A stretch of DNA of 64,000 nt from Pelosinus fermentans DSM 17108 (GCF_000271485.2 NZ_AKVN02000001.1:2877501-2941500), one strand, 5' to 3'; positions 17,636 through 27,863 are shown, counted from the first letter of the stretch. Notes: generated from the sequence alone by a model not told the origin. Program-made: numbers and translations.

Positions 17636-18643
17636 TTAGTATTTACGATTTGGCAATTCCTTGGCAGCAACATCTGCAGGGAATACACCTTCTTTTGTAA
17701 CAATCCGTTTATCAAGGGTCTTACCTGCTACCAAATCTTTCGCAGCTGTCATCAATTGGTCTCCCAGTAGTGGGCTGCACTCAATGGTTGCATTTAATTT
17801 CCCTGCAATCATGGCCTCGAAAGCCCCTTTAACACCATCAATTGAAACAATAATTATGTCTTTTCCAGGTTTTAGCCCAGCTTCTTCAATTGCTTGAATC
17901 GCACCAATTGCCATATCATCATTATGGGCATATAATACATCGATTTTTTGTCCATCAGCCTTGGCTGATTTCAAGAATGATTCCATCACTTCTTTCCCCT
18001 TGGCACGTGTAAAGTCGCCAGTTTGCGACTTAATAACTTTATAATTCGCATGTTGTTTTAAGATTTCTTCAAAACCAGCTTTACGATCAATCGCGGGTGC
18101 GGAACCAACGGTTCCTTGCAATTCGACAATATTTACAGCCTCATTATCCTTTTTCATGAAATCGACCAGCCATTTACCAGCTCGTCTTCCTTCTTCCACA
18201 AAATCAGAACCCATAAAGGTAACATAATAATCTTCTGCATTGCCACTGCTCATTTTAATGGACCGATCTGTTAAAATCACAGGTATCTTAGCAGCTTTTG
18301 CTTCTTGCAGTACAGCATCCCAGCCTGTTTCTACAACAGGCGAAAAAGCAATTACATCAACCTTTTGCTGTATAAATGACCGTAAGGCCTTTATCTGGTT
18401 TTCTTGCTTTTGCTGAGCATCCGAAAACTTTAGTTCAATGCCAGCTGCTTGTGCCGATGCTTTTATGGATTCCGTATTTGCTGTGCGCCATTCACTTTCT
18501 GCACCGATCTGTGAGAATCCCAGAACGATTTTTTTGTCTGCAGGTTTAGCCGCCGTTTCCTGCTTGGTGCCTGAACAGCCTGCCAATGTTAACATCATAA
18601 TTCCAACACTCAACGCAATCGTAACCTTTTTCCACTTGGACAT
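17636..18643 (-). CDS. ytfQ: Furanose-binding lipoprotein of the ABC transporter (YtfQ-like)
   Basis: A 335-residue solute-binding lipoprotein. The N-terminus is a signal peptide with lipobox LAGC and lipid-bearing Cys23. The mature part is a type-1 periplasmic binding fold that matches E. coli YtfQ in several places: GFSQIGAESEWR, DAQQKQENQIKALRSF, SPVVETGW, ELQGTVGSAPAIDRK and AHNDDMAIGAI. AAGGAGG precedes the start. It is the first gene of ytfQ-ytfR-ytfT-yjfF. It is also strikingly similar to the second half of the tandem binding protein at 18768-20633, so one probably arose by duplication of the other. Confidence 0.95.
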   Translation of the reverse strand: MSKWKKVTIALSVGIMMLTLAGCSGTKQETAAKPADKKIVLGFSQIGAESEWRTANTESIKASAQAAGIELKFSDAQQKQENQIKALRSFIQQKVDVIAFSPVVETGWDAVLQEAKAAKIPVILTDRSIKMSSGNAEDYYVTFMGSDFVEEGRRAGKWLVDFMKKDNEAVNIVELQGTVGSAPAIDRKAGFEEILKQHANYKVIKSQTGDFTRAKGKEVMESFLKSAKADGQKIDVLYAHNDDMAIGAIQAIEEAGLKPGKDIIIVSIDGVKGAFEAMIAGKLNATIECSPLLGDQLMTAAKDLVAGKTLDKRIVTKEGVFPADVAAKELPNRKY

Positions 18644-18687
18644 GTTTCTTACCCTCCTTATTTTTTAGAACCTGTAGTACTAGTTCT

Positions 18688-18693
18688 ATTATA
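18688..18693 (-). promoter_or_regulatory. Consensus -10 element before ytfQ without a recognisable -35
   Basis: TATAAT on the minus strand lies 45 bases before the ytfQ start codon. No TTGACA-like hexamer occurs 16-18 bases upstream, which is typical of promoters that need an activator. The YesN-type regulator encoded just upstream is the likely activator. Confidence 0.45.
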
Positions 18694-18767
18694 GGATGGT
18701 AATGTTTGTTCGTATTTAGAATAATCAGTAATTTCTTATACTTTTCCGAACTGTTTTAACATAATGC

Positions 18768-20633
18768 TTAGTACCTGCGATTCAGATAATCCTGCCGCGC
18801 TGTTTCTGCAGAAAATACACCCTCAGAAGTAATAATCCTCATTGGCAGCTGCCGTCCTGCCATCAAACTTTTTACCGCCTGCATAAGCTGAGGACCAAGA
18901 AGGGGATTACACTCCACAGTACTGTTTAACTTACCTGCCATCATCGCTTTAAAGGCCGCTGCTGTAGCATCAACAGAGACAATCAGAATATCCTTGCCCG
19001 GTCTAAGTCCATATTCCTCAATCGCCTTGATAGCGCCGAGAGCCATATCATCATTATGAGCATAAACAACATGAATTTGATTGCCATATATGGCTAAAGC
19101 AGCTTTCATCATATCTTGCCCGCCAACCTCGGTAAAATCGCCAGATGCAGAATAAATCACTTGAAATTGAGGATAATTAGCAATAATTTCAGCAAATCCT
19201 TTTTTGCGGTCAATGGCTGGTGCCGAATCAATTGTTCCTTCCAATTCAATAACATTGACTGATTGACTAGCTATTTTTTTTTCTACAAGCCAGCGGGCGG
19301 CTCTGCGCCCTTCTTCCAGAAAATCGCTGCCAATAAAAGTGGCATACAACGAATTATCATCAGGTTTAATCGCTCGATCGGATAAAAGAACAGGAATTTC
19401 CGCCATTTTGGCTTCTTCCAATACTTCGTCCCAACCCCCTTCTACAACAGGAGAAAAAGCAATTACATCCACCCCTTGGGTGATGAATGATCGAATGGCT
19501 TGAATCTGCTTTTCCTGTTTTTGATCGGCCTCCAGAAAAACAAGATCAATGCCTGCCTCTAATGCCGCATTCTTTATGGATTGAGAATTTGCTCTACGCC
19601 AATCGCTCTCCGCTCCAAGCTGAGAAAATCCCAATACAATTTTTTTGCTGCGATTTTCTTTTCTAGGTTCATTCGCTGCTTTTAAATATTCCAACACATT
19701 GTAACGGGTAATTTTATTGCTCCGAGGGATGATCTTCTTTGGTATTCCTTTCTCATGATTTAAAATATCAACAGCATATAAAATAGCCTCTCGTCCACCT
19801 GTCAGACAAGTAAACGTCCCTTCTAAGATACCTTCTTCTACCAATTGCAATCCCCCATTAGGGCCCGAAAAACCGTCAACACCAACAAACTGTATCCCAT
19901 CGGCTCCATGCTTCTTGGCAGCCTTATAAGCCCCCAGCGCCATGTAGTCGCTATGAGCGAAAACAACATCAATTTTAGGATACTGCTGCAGCAATTTTTC
20001 CATTTCATCTTCTGCTTTATCTCTTTGCCAATCGGCAATTACGGTTGCAACGATTTTAATATTGTTATACTGTCCCAGGACTTCCCGAAATCCAGCACTT
20101 CTTTCTCTAAGGGAAGGCAATCCTGCTGGTCCCTGAATCTCTACAACATTTCCCCCATTTCGTAAAAGATCTGCGATGTATTGCCCCGCTTCTTTGCCAA
20201 GGGATTTATTATCCGGTCCGATATATAACGTGTACGCATATCCTTCCACAGCTCGATCCAATACAATGACTGGAATCTTTTTGTAAGCCTTCGCTACAAT
20301 TGGTGTCAGCTCCGCAGAATCATTGGGTGAAATAATTAATAAATCAATCCCCGCTTCTAACAATTCTTCTACATCTCGAATCTGCTTGCCACTGTTTTGC
20401 ACAGCATCGGTAAAAACAATCTTAACATCTGGGTGCTTTAGTACTTCTTCTTTGATTTCCTCATTCATAATCACTCTCCAAGGCTCAATCAAATTGGCTT
20501 GGGATACACCAATTACAAACTTCACCTGATCGGAGCCTGCTGCTTGGTTTGATGGATGATAACATCCTGTAAGTATTGTCACAATCATCAGAAGAACGAT
20601 CATATTCAGCTTGACTTTAAACACCCCGCTCAC
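18768..20633 (-). CDS. Fused double sugar-binding lipoprotein, probable sensor for the YesMN pair
   Basis: A 621-residue lipoprotein (lipobox LTGC, Cys24) made of two complete periplasmic binding domains in a row: about residues 35-325 and 333-621. The second half is nearly a copy of YtfQ (GFSQLGAESDWRRAN, ADQKQEKQIQAIRSF, SPVVEGGW, AHNDDMALGAI, ending LNRRY versus LPNRKY). The first is a more distant relative (GVSQANLIEPWR, AHSDYMALGAY). It starts with a GTG overlapping the response-regulator stop by 4 bases, so it is co-translated with the two-component genes rather than with the transporter. Detection of sugar for the YesM kinase is the likely role. A binding protein with two fused ligand domains is unusual. 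Confidence 0.88.
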   Translation of the reverse strand: MSGVFKVKLNMIVLLMIVTILTGCYHPSNQAAGSDQVKFVIGVSQANLIEPWRVIMNEEIKEEVLKHPDVKIVFTDAVQNSGKQIRDVEELLEAGIDLLIISPNDSAELTPIVAKAYKKIPVIVLDRAVEGYAYTLYIGPDNKSLGKEAGQYIADLLRNGGNVVEIQGPAGLPSLRERSAGFREVLGQYNNIKIVATVIADWQRDKAEDEMEKLLQQYPKIDVVFAHSDYMALGAYKAAKKHGADGIQFVGVDGFSGPNGGLQLVEEGILEGTFTCLTGGREAILYAVDILNHEKGIPKKIIPRSNKITRYNVLEYLKAANEPRKENRSKKIVLGFSQLGAESDWRRANSQSIKNAALEAGIDLVFLEADQKQEKQIQAIRSFITQGVDVIAFSPVVEGGWDEVLEEAKMAEIPVLLSDRAIKPDDNSLYATFIGSDFLEEGRRAARWLVEKKIASQSVNVIELEGTIDSAPAIDRKKGFAEIIANYPQFQVIYSASGDFTEVGGQDMMKAALAIYGNQIHVVYAHNDDMALGAIKAIEEYGLRPGKDILIVSVDATAAAFKAMMAGKLNSTVECNPLLGPQLMQAVKSLMAGRQLPMRIITSEGVFSAETARQDYLNRRY

Positions 20634-21841
20634 CGCCAGTTGCCTTTTTTGCGATATTCCGCTGGAGATAATCCAACTACTTTTTTAAATGTATTACTAA
20701 AATAATGTTGATTACTATACCCTACTTTTTCTGCCACTTCATATAGTTTCATCGTAGGATCTCCCATCATTTGAATGGCTTTTTCGATTCTCACCTGAGT
20801 TAAATATTCAATGAAAGAAACACCAATTTCATTTTTTAACAAGCGACTTAAATACGTAGGGCTAATCTTAATAATTTCTGCTAGATTCTGAAGTGAGAAA
20901 TCCTCCTTGCAGTAATTAGCTTCTATGTGTTTTTGTGAAAGAAGCACTGCAGGAGTATAACTAACCTTGCGGTTTAGTTCTAAGGTCAGTTCATGATAAA
21001 CAGCGGAAACACCCCTTAGCAAATCCATTAGCGGGTGCTGAGCAACAATTACGACTTGTTCTAAATGCTGCTCAATAACCTGCTGTAAAGTAGCACTCAG
21101 TTTATACCAGTCGCTTGGATTTAGGAGGGGTGTTATCGCAATCAGATTATCTGCTCTGTCATGAAACATAATATAAGGCTGCCATTGCTCTAATAATTCC
21201 ACACAAATATTTTCTATGGAAAATACCAGCAATTCCCGCTCCCAATCTTTGAGAAGCTGCCCTCTGGTGTACTGGCCAGCCACTTTCAGAGCAATCATTC
21301 CAGATGCTGGCGACAAATCCAATTCCAAAAAAGCAAGCTGAGACCTTATGTATTCCTCACTTAATTGACCATTTACCCAATCTTTACAGAAAGCTTCCCT
21401 TAATAACGGCAAATGTTTTTTTGTTTCCTGATTAGTCCAATTCAGATAATGATTTTGCAGACGAGAATTCAGCAATTGCTGTGCTGCTCGTTTTAACACG
21501 GTTTCCAGTTGGTCTTCAAAGACAGGTTTTAATAAATAATCAAAGACTTGCAGCTTAATCGCTTTATGGGCATAGGAAAACTCATCATGTCCAGTAATGA
21601 CAATGATGATGCAATCTTGTAATATGCTGTTTACTTGTTCTATAAACTGCAATCCATTTAAAAAAGGCATACAAATATCTACTAGCAGAATGTCTGGCAG
21701 GGTTTTTCTCGCCACTTCCAAAGCTATTTCTCCATCTTCAGCCTCCCCCACAACCTCCATATCAAGCCTTGCTTTCTCAACCAGGCTTTTGAGGCCACGA
21801 CGAATTTTAGGTTCATCATCGATGATTACTACTTTCAACAT
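20630..21841 (-). CDS. YesN-type response regulator with AraC DNA-binding domain
   Basis: A 403-residue regulator. The receiver domain has D8-D9, the phospho-acceptor D55 (LLVDICMPF) and the conserved Lys in LLKPVFED. A middle linker of about 170 residues follows. The last 100 residues carry two AraC-type helix-turn-helix units (LAEIIKISPTYLSRLLK and VAEKVGYSNQHYFSNTFKK). Such regulators usually activate adjacent sugar transporter operons. It is encoded 15 bases after the kinase gene and overlaps the tandem binding protein gene. The ytfQ promoter is the expected target. Confidence 0.94.
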   Translation of the reverse strand: MLKVVIIDDEPKIRRGLKSLVEKARLDMEVVGEAEDGEIALEVARKTLPDILLVDICMPFLNGLQFIEQVNSILQDCIIIVITGHDEFSYAHKAIKLQVFDYLLKPVFEDQLETVLKRAAQQLLNSRLQNHYLNWTNQETKKHLPLLREAFCKDWVNGQLSEEYIRSQLAFLELDLSPASGMIALKVAGQYTRGQLLKDWERELLVFSIENICVELLEQWQPYIMFHDRADNLIAITPLLNPSDWYKLSATLQQVIEQHLEQVVIVAQHPLMDLLRGVSAVYHELTLELNRKVSYTPAVLLSQKHIEANYCKEDFSLQNLAEIIKISPTYLSRLLKNEIGVSFIEYLTQVRIEKAIQMMGDPTMKLYEVAEKVGYSNQHYFSNTFKKVVGLSPAEYRKKGNWR

Positions 21842-21856
21842 TGAACCACTCCCTAA

Positions 21857-23620
21857 TTAACGTATTGGATGCCAAACTTCTACCTTCGTACCTTCCTGAT
21901 CCACGCTGGTATATTGTAAACCGTATTCTGAGCCAAAGGATAATCGAATTCGTTCATTCACATTAAAAATACCAAAGCCCGTTCTTGCTGCCTCTCCATG
22001 CTGACTGTCTAATGATTTTCTTAATTCTGCGAGTTTTTCCGCTGTCATTCCTATGCCGTCATCTGCTACGCTAAAATATAATTTCTCCTTGTCCATGCGA
22101 GCGGTGATCTTGATGGTACCGCCCCCTCTTTTTGCATTAATGCCATGGTAAATCGCATTTTCAACAAGAGGCTGCAATATGAGCTTAAGCACTCTGTAAT
22201 TCAATATTTCTTCTTCATAGTTGATTTCATATATCAATTTATCTTCATAGCGAGCTTTCTGAATCATTAAATAACTGCGAACATGTTCTAATTCTTCATG
22301 AACAGGAATCATCTCTTTCCCTTTGCTTAAACCAATGCGAAATAAATTCGCAAGTGCACCCACAATACGAACGACTTCCTGTGCACCATGCTCCCCAGCC
22401 ATCCACTGAATCGTATAAAGAGTATTATAAAGAAAGTGTGGTTTTATTTGGGCCTGCAAGGTTTTCAGCTCTGCTTCTCGTTTGCGTTTTTGTTCCGTAT
22501 ACACCATGTCCACCAAATTGCTAATTTCTTTGATCATCGTGTTAAAGCTATTACCAAGCTGTCCGATTTCATCATTATATTTACTGTTAAATCGTACGCT
22601 CAGATCGCCTTCCTCAGCCTTCTTCATCAAGCTGCGGAGTTTACCTAAAGGCTTGGCAATGGAAGCAGTAAAAAAGAAGGCGGCGATTACTGCCAGTATT
22701 AAGGTAACAAGCCCAATCAGTATGGAGTAATGACGCAGAATCGTTACCTCTTTCAGTGTCTCACTAAGGGAAAAAACACCGATAGTTTTCCATTTTGTAT
22801 ACGCTGAATCTTTATAGATAATCTGAAACTCACTGCCTTGAATGATTTTTACAATACTATTGGCAGAATGGTTAAGCCACTCACTTTTTACGCGATATAC
22901 AATCGGATTAACTGGTGCATAAACAATGCCACCATTTGCATCCATAATATATAAAAATCCATTCTTACCTAATGTAATCGTCTCAATTACTTCTTTGAAT
23001 TTAGCCAATTTCAGATCAATCAGTATGACGCCAAGATACTGGCTGTTCTTGGGATCAACAACCGCCTTAGCAATCGAAACCACTTCATCAGCGCTATAGT
23101 TAAGAGTTGTCGTTATATTACGGCCAATCGGTTTACTAAACAGCTGCATTGCATTTGGCGATGCAATCGCTCTTTTGTACCAAGTCTCATCAGTAAGGGG
23201 ATCACGTGAAATACGATGCATTTCATTGCTAATATAAAGATTATTCTCATTTACAATGAGTATTCCGGCAATCTCTGGATGTACATTCGTGTAGGTTCTT
23301 AAGATTCGCCGAACCTCATTATTCAGCGATTCATCTTCATCTCCCTCTTTCATAGTTCGTAAGAACGCAATAATCTGAGGATCACCCAAAAGGTAAGACA
23401 CGATATTTTCCATATCATGAATATAAAACTCAACATTGCGAGTGACTTGCTCAATCATTTGTCCAGTATGCTCATTGGCCTGTTCTTCAATCGATTTGCT
23501 ATAGATGACATTACCCAATACTCCGAGTGTAACAATGGGCAATAAAATGAGAGTGAAAAAATATAATAACAATTTAGAACGAATATTTTCGGTCTTAAGT
23601 AATTTACGAAAGAATTCCAA
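21857..23620 (-). CDS. YesM-type sensor histidine kinase
   Basis: A 587-residue membrane kinase. A first membrane helix (about 18-40) precedes an extracytoplasmic Cache-like sensor region (to about 290), a second helix, a HAMP linker (KPLGKLRSLMKKAEEGDLSVRF), and a His_kinase domain with the phospho-site QIKPHFLYNTL. The ATP-binding end has QPLVENAIYHGI and GIGMTAEKL. The gene starts with TTG, with AGGATGG 7 bases upstream. It is the first gene of kinase - regulator - double binding protein. The signal probably comes from the binding protein docking on the Cache region, which is inference. Confidence 0.94.
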   Translation of the reverse strand: MEFFRKLLKTENIRSKLLLYFFTLILLPIVTLGVLGNVIYSKSIEEQANEHTGQMIEQVTRNVEFYIHDMENIVSYLLGDPQIIAFLRTMKEGDEDESLNNEVRRILRTYTNVHPEIAGILIVNENNLYISNEMHRISRDPLTDETWYKRAIASPNAMQLFSKPIGRNITTTLNYSADEVVSIAKAVVDPKNSQYLGVILIDLKLAKFKEVIETITLGKNGFLYIMDANGGIVYAPVNPIVYRVKSEWLNHSANSIVKIIQGSEFQIIYKDSAYTKWKTIGVFSLSETLKEVTILRHYSILIGLVTLILAVIAAFFFTASIAKPLGKLRSLMKKAEEGDLSVRFNSKYNDEIGQLGNSFNTMIKEISNLVDMVYTEQKRKREAELKTLQAQIKPHFLYNTLYTIQWMAGEHGAQEVVRIVGALANLFRIGLSKGKEMIPVHEELEHVRSYLMIQKARYEDKLIYEINYEEEILNYRVLKLILQPLVENAIYHGINAKRGGGTIKITARMDKEKLYFSVADDGIGMTAEKLAELRKSLDSQHGEAARTGFGIFNVNERIRLSFGSEYGLQYTSVDQEGTKVEVWHPIR

Positions 23621-23742
23621 TATTGCACCATCCTAGCGCTCATTTTTTCTAATACTCCCACTTTATTATACACAATAAAACATACTAAATGGTAAATTTT
23701 TCTTGTTAATAAAACAATAATTGAACCAGAAATTTTCTTAGC

Positions 23743-23804
23743 AAAAAGCCCTCTATATGAGCAGTTTGTTAGGGTGTTCTATACCCCTGCCAACATAGAG
23801 AGCA
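23743..23804 (-). terminator. Terminator after the ROK regulator gene
   Basis: On the minus strand GCTCTCTAT pairs with ATAGAGGGC (one mismatch) around a long structured loop, followed by TTTTT. It separates the arabinose genes from the kinase operon. Confidence 0.7.
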
Positions 23805-23814
23805 TTTTGTCATG

Positions 23815-25017
23815 TTACCGTAAATAAATCCCTTCCATTACCACATCTACAATGCCCTTTAGGGCATCTTGCCTGCCTTCTGAAGAAAACTCAATACGAG
23901 TTAAAGAATAACAGCTTGCCAAAGCCCTTTCTTTTATAACTTGCATGATTGTCTCTTCCATAAATCTTCGTCCCTTAACGATACCACCACCAATGAGTAC
24001 CAGCTGGGGATTAAAAATATTAATAATATTGGCAGCACCCATACCAATATACTGAGCAATCTGCTGGAGGGTTCTGATTGAAAGCGGATCTCCCTCCTCA
24101 GCCGCAGCGTAAATATGTTTTGGTCTAATGGCATCTAGATTGCCTTTTACCATCTCCGATACTGCAGAACATTCACCATCTGTTATTGACTGAACCATAT
24201 TATTTACCAACGCTGACTCAGATGCCATGGCTTCCAGACAGCCATAATTCCCGCAGCTGCATAAGGGACCATGAACATCTACAACGGTATGACCGATTTC
24301 CCCTGCACTATCACCTAAGCCGCGATATAGCTCACCATTTAAAATAATCCCCGAACCAATTCCACCCCCGACTCCTAGAAAGACCGCATTTTTAATATCC
24401 CGGTATGGACCATAATGATAGGCTCCCAATGCCATAGCCCGCATATCATTTTCGACAAAAACAGGCAGCTGAAACTGCTTTTCCACCAGATATTTCAGCG
24501 GCACATTACGCCAGCCAGCACTGGGAGAAAATAAGGAAAGCCCTTCCTTAGACATAACAGGTCCTCGTACAATTATACCAATCGCTAGAGCTAACTTACC
24601 ATACTCTGAAGCATAACACTGTGCAATTGTATTTTCCAAAAAAGATAAAATCTTTTCTTCTTTTAAATGTTGAATATCATGACATATCTCTTCTTTAATC
24701 TCTAAACCTCCATTAATCAGATAGCCAATCATTTCCTTAGAACGAATATCTACAATAATCATGTTCGCTATTTCAGAATGAACCTTAAGCAGTACCGGAC
24801 GTCTGCCTCCACTATATTCACCAACCATATACTCATGAATCAGTCCATTTTCAATGAGTTTACTTGATATATTTGTTACAGTTGGTGGTGTTAGGCCAGT
24901 CAACTTAGCAATATCAACACGAGATATTGGCCCCCGCCTGCGAATCGCATTAATAATCAGCGACTCATTTGCTCCTCCTCCTACAGCTTTTGAAACAATC
25001 GTATTTACACCTTCCAT
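23815..25017 (-). CDS. ROK-family transcriptional repressor (XylR/NagC type)
   Basis: A 400-residue repressor. An N-terminal winged helix (about 15-65, ISRVDIAKLTGLTPPTVTNISSKL) precedes a ROK sugar-binding domain with the zinc site His243, Cys253, Cys255, Cys260 (HGPLCSCGNYGC) and the sugar-contact motif VENDMRA. Proteins of this type release DNA when they bind a sugar. It lies downstream of the sugar ABC transporter on the same strand, so it probably controls the arabinose/transporter genes. The A/T palindromes at 25141-25158 and 33346-33387 are candidate operators. Confidence 0.93.
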   Translation of the reverse strand: MEGVNTIVSKAVGGGANESLIINAIRRRGPISRVDIAKLTGLTPPTVTNISSKLIENGLIHEYMVGEYSGGRRPVLLKVHSEIANMIIVDIRSKEMIGYLINGGLEIKEEICHDIQHLKEEKILSFLENTIAQCYASEYGKLALAIGIIVRGPVMSKEGLSLFSPSAGWRNVPLKYLVEKQFQLPVFVENDMRAMALGAYHYGPYRDIKNAVFLGVGGGIGSGIILNGELYRGLGDSAGEIGHTVVDVHGPLCSCGNYGCLEAMASESALVNNMVQSITDGECSAVSEMVKGNLDAIRPKHIYAAAEEGDPLSIRTLQQIAQYIGMGAANIINIFNPQLVLIGGGIVKGRRFMEETIMQVIKERALASCYSLTRIEFSSEGRQDALKGIVDVVMEGIYLR

Positions 25018-25140
25018 AAAACACCTACACTCTTGCTTTCAATATTTTATACTATACAACCTTTGAATCCATTCTCTTTTAACCATATAGACATGAAAGA
25101 ATTTATTTAATCATTATATAATATTAAAAGCTAAAATGCC

Positions 25141-25158
25141 TAATTAAATTTTTAATTA
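25141..25158. promoter_or_regulatory. Candidate operator upstream of the ROK gene
   Basis: TAATTAAA and TTTAATTA flank a 2-base centre between the permease stop and the ROK repressor start. The arms resemble part of the 42-bp palindrome before araB. Autoregulation by the ROK protein would explain both, but A/T-rich sequence gives such matches easily. Confidence 0.3.
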
Positions 25159-25162
25159 AGTC

Positions 25163-26326
25163 TTATGACTGTTTTGATTTTGTATAAATATCAAAAGCTA
25201 CAGCTAATAATAAAACTAAGCCTTTAATGGTTTGCTGCATATCAATGGTAACGCCAATTAAAGACATGCCGTTGTTCATAACCCCCATAACCAACCCGCC
25301 AATAATGGCCCCCATAACAACACCAATCCCTCCTGCAGTAGAGGCTCCGCCAATAAAACAGGCAGCAATGGCATCCAGCTCAAAACCCGTGCCTGCTTTC
25401 GGTGTTGCTGCATTAAGACGAGCCGCAAAAACAAGACCCGAAAGGGCTGCTAATACCCCCATATTTACGAAAACCCAAAACACAATGCGTTCGGTTTTTA
25501 CACCCGACAGCTTTGCCGCCTTTTCATTACCGCCTAATGCATAAATATGACGCCCTATCACTGTTTTTGTCGTTATAAAGGTATAAAATACAATTAGAAT
25601 AAATAATAATATCAACACATTAGGAATGCCTTTATACGAGGCAAGCAAATACATAAACCAGTTGATCGCCACGCCAACAAATACCAATTTCGCAGCTAAA
25701 AATTGCACCGGAATTACCTCGAAATTATACTCTTGCTTAGCTTTTCTATGATTTAATTCAAAATATATATATACCAACGTCAAAATAATTCCAACCACAA
25801 GGGTTGTAATATGGATGGATGTTCCACTCAATACATCTGGTATAAACCCATTACTCATTTTCTGAAAAACCTCTGGAAAAGGCGCTTTCGATTGCCCTTC
25901 TAAAGCAGTCATTGTTAACCCTCTAAAAATCAACATTCCTGCTAATGTAACAATAAAGCCGGGGATTTTAAAATAGGCAACCCAATACCCCTGAAACGCT
26001 CCAGCAAGACCTCCTATCAGCAAAGAAATCAATATTCCAGGTACAACACCAATATGATGATCAATCATTAAGATTGCGGAAACCGCACCAACAAAAGCAG
26101 CAATAGATCCTACAGATAAATCAATTTGAAAAGCAACGATAACTAGCAGCATGCCGATCGCCAATATGAGTATATAACTATTCTGCTGGATTAAGTTGGT
26201 TACATTTAACGGTTGCAGGAGTACACCCTTGCTGACAATTTCAAAAAAAATCACAATTGATACTAGTGCAATAACCATACCATATTCTCTGATATTATTT
26301 TTAAACATTTGCTTTAGAGTTTCCAT
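25163..26326 (-). CDS. gguB: Monosaccharide ABC transporter permease (XylH/GguB-like)
   Basis: A 387-residue permease with about ten hydrophobic helices. It has the family loop IGMLLVIVAFQIDLSVGSIAAF, the segment GFIVTLAGMLIFRGLT, and the C-terminal GAIIGGLVMGVMNNGMSLIG. The length and the central insertion before KTVIGRHIYALGGNEKAAKLSG place it with XylH/GguB rather than RbsC. The start follows the ATPase gene by 13 bases. The substrate is probably arabinose, judging from neighbouring araBDA. Confidence 0.93.
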   Translation of the reverse strand: METLKQMFKNNIREYGMVIALVSIVIFFEIVSKGVLLQPLNVTNLIQQNSYILILAIGMLLVIVAFQIDLSVGSIAAFVGAVSAILMIDHHIGVVPGILISLLIGGLAGAFQGYWVAYFKIPGFIVTLAGMLIFRGLTMTALEGQSKAPFPEVFQKMSNGFIPDVLSGTSIHITTLVVGIILTLVYIYFELNHRKAKQEYNFEVIPVQFLAAKLVFVGVAINWFMYLLASYKGIPNVLILLFILIVFYTFITTKTVIGRHIYALGGNEKAAKLSGVKTERIVFWVFVNMGVLAALSGLVFAARLNAATPKAGTGFELDAIAACFIGGASTAGGIGVVMGAIIGGLVMGVMNNGMSLIGVTIDMQQTIKGLVLLLAVAFDIYTKSKQS

Positions 26327-26339
26327 GACGATCCCTCCT

Positions 26340-27863
26340 TTATTTGCTCATTACATATTTCATAATTCTTTCTTGTGATGCCTCCGCCCCTGCAAGTTCT
26401 CCTGTAATACTGCCTTCGCTCATAACATATATTCGATCACACATTCCCAGTATTTCAGGAAGTTCTGAAGAAATCAGCACAATGCCTTTTCCATCTTTAG
26501 CTAGCTCATTAATGATGTTATAAATTTCAAATTTAGCTCCTACATCAATTCCTCGAGTAGGTTCATCCAGAATCAGAATATCTGGCTCAGTAAAAATCCA
26601 TTTGCTCAAAACAACTTTTTGCTGATTTCCACCACTCAAATTTACAGTGTTTTGTAAAACACTGGAGCATTTAATATTCATTTGCTGACGACTTTTCTCC
26701 GCCACTAGAATTTCTTTATTGTCATCAATTACAGAATGTTTTGCGATATTTTTTAAATTAGCCAAGGTAATATTTCGTTTAATATCATTATTTAATATTA
26801 AGCCATACTGTTTGCGATCTTCCGTTACATATGCAACACCTTGCTCAATCGCCTGGCTTACATTTTTCAAATGTACTTCTAAGCCATTCTTATAGATGTG
26901 TCCACTTATTTTTTGTCCATAGGATCTGCCAAAAATGCTCATAGCAAGCTCTGTTCTTCCTGCCCCCATGAGTCCTGCAATTCCTACAACCTCACCTTGC
27001 TTAACGTGAAAGTTAACATTATGAATCACTTTACGGCCACTATGTAGATGGTGGTAAACATTCCAATTCTTAACCTCAAAGATGATATCGCCAATAGCTG
27101 CATCTCTTTTAGGATATAGCTCTGTTAATTCTCTTCCTACCATGCCTCTGATAATTCGATCTTCTGTAATGTGGTCATTTCTTACATCCAAGGTTTCAAT
27201 GGTGGCTCCATCACGCAACACGGTAATGGAATCAGCAATTCTTGAAATTTCATTTAATTTATGTGAAATAATAATTGAGGATATTCCCTGCTTTTTAAAC
27301 TCCAACAATAATTTTAAGAGATTATCGCTATCATCTTCATTCAATGCCGCCGTAGGTTCATCTAGAATTAACAATTCAACTTCCTTTGATAAGGCCTTGG
27401 CAATCTCAACTAATTGTTGCTTGCCAACTCCTATATTGGTTACCAAAGTACTTGGCAATTCTTTGAGTCCTACTGTCGCTAATAACTTTTTGGTACGCAT
27501 AGTAGTTGCATGCCAGTCGATAAGACCGTGTTTGCCTTGTTCGTTGCCAAGGAATATATTCTCTTCTATAGATAGATAAGGGATGAGAGCTAATTCCTGA
27601 TGAATAATAACGATGCCTAATTTTTCACTTTCTTTAATATTTTTGAATTCACATCGTTTCCCTTTATAATGAATCTCCCCTGTATAAGTTCCATGAGGAT
27701 ATACTCCACTTAACACTTTCATCAAGGTTGATTTCCCCGCACCGTTTTCGCCAACCAATGCATGAATTTCGCCTTTTTCCACCTGCAGATTTACATGATT
27801 TAGCGCTTTAACACCTGGAAAGGTTTTAGTTATATCTATCATTTCTAGAATAATATCTTCCAT
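26340..27863 (-). CDS. gguA: Monosaccharide ABC transporter ATP-binding protein (XylG/GguA-like)
   Basis: A 507-residue double ATPase. Domain 1 has Walker [10 protein letters not shown], Walker [13 protein letters not shown] and the Q-loop region [11 protein letters not shown]. Domain 2 has the degenerate P-loop GLMGAGRTE, signature LSGGNQQK and [13 protein letters not shown]. It is of the same class as YtfR but is a separate, clearly diverged paralogue serving the GguB permease. It lies between the binding-protein gene, with a stem-loop in the gap, and the permease gene. Confidence 0.94.
   Translation of the reverse strand: MEDIILEMIDITKTFPGVKALNHVNLQVEKGEIHALVGENGAGKSTLMKVLSGVYPHGTYTGEIHYKGKRCEFKNIKESEKLGIVIIHQELALIPYLSIEENIFLGNEQGKHGLIDWHATTMRTKKLLATVGLKELPSTLVTNIGVGKQQLVEIAKALSKEVELLILDEPTAALNEDDSDNLLKLLLEFKKQGISSIIISHKLNEISRIADSITVLRDGATIETLDVRNDHITEDRIIRGMVGRELTELYPKRDAAIGDIIFEVKNWNVYHHLHSGRKVIHNVNFHVKQGEVVGIAGLMGAGRTELAMSIFGRSYGQKISGHIYKNGLEVHLKNVSQAIEQGVAYVTEDRKQYGLILNNDIKRNITLANLKNIAKHSVIDDNKEILVAEKSRQQMNIKCSSVLQNTVNLSGGNQQKVVLSKWIFTEPDILILDEPTRGIDVGAKFEIYNIINELAKDGKGIVLISSELPEILGMCDRIYVMSEGSITGELAGAEASQERIMKYVMSK

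Noticed and set aside
27082-27579. 165-codon plus-strand frame inside gguA
   Set aside because: It is the antisense shadow of a well-conserved ATPase gene, with no ribosome site.
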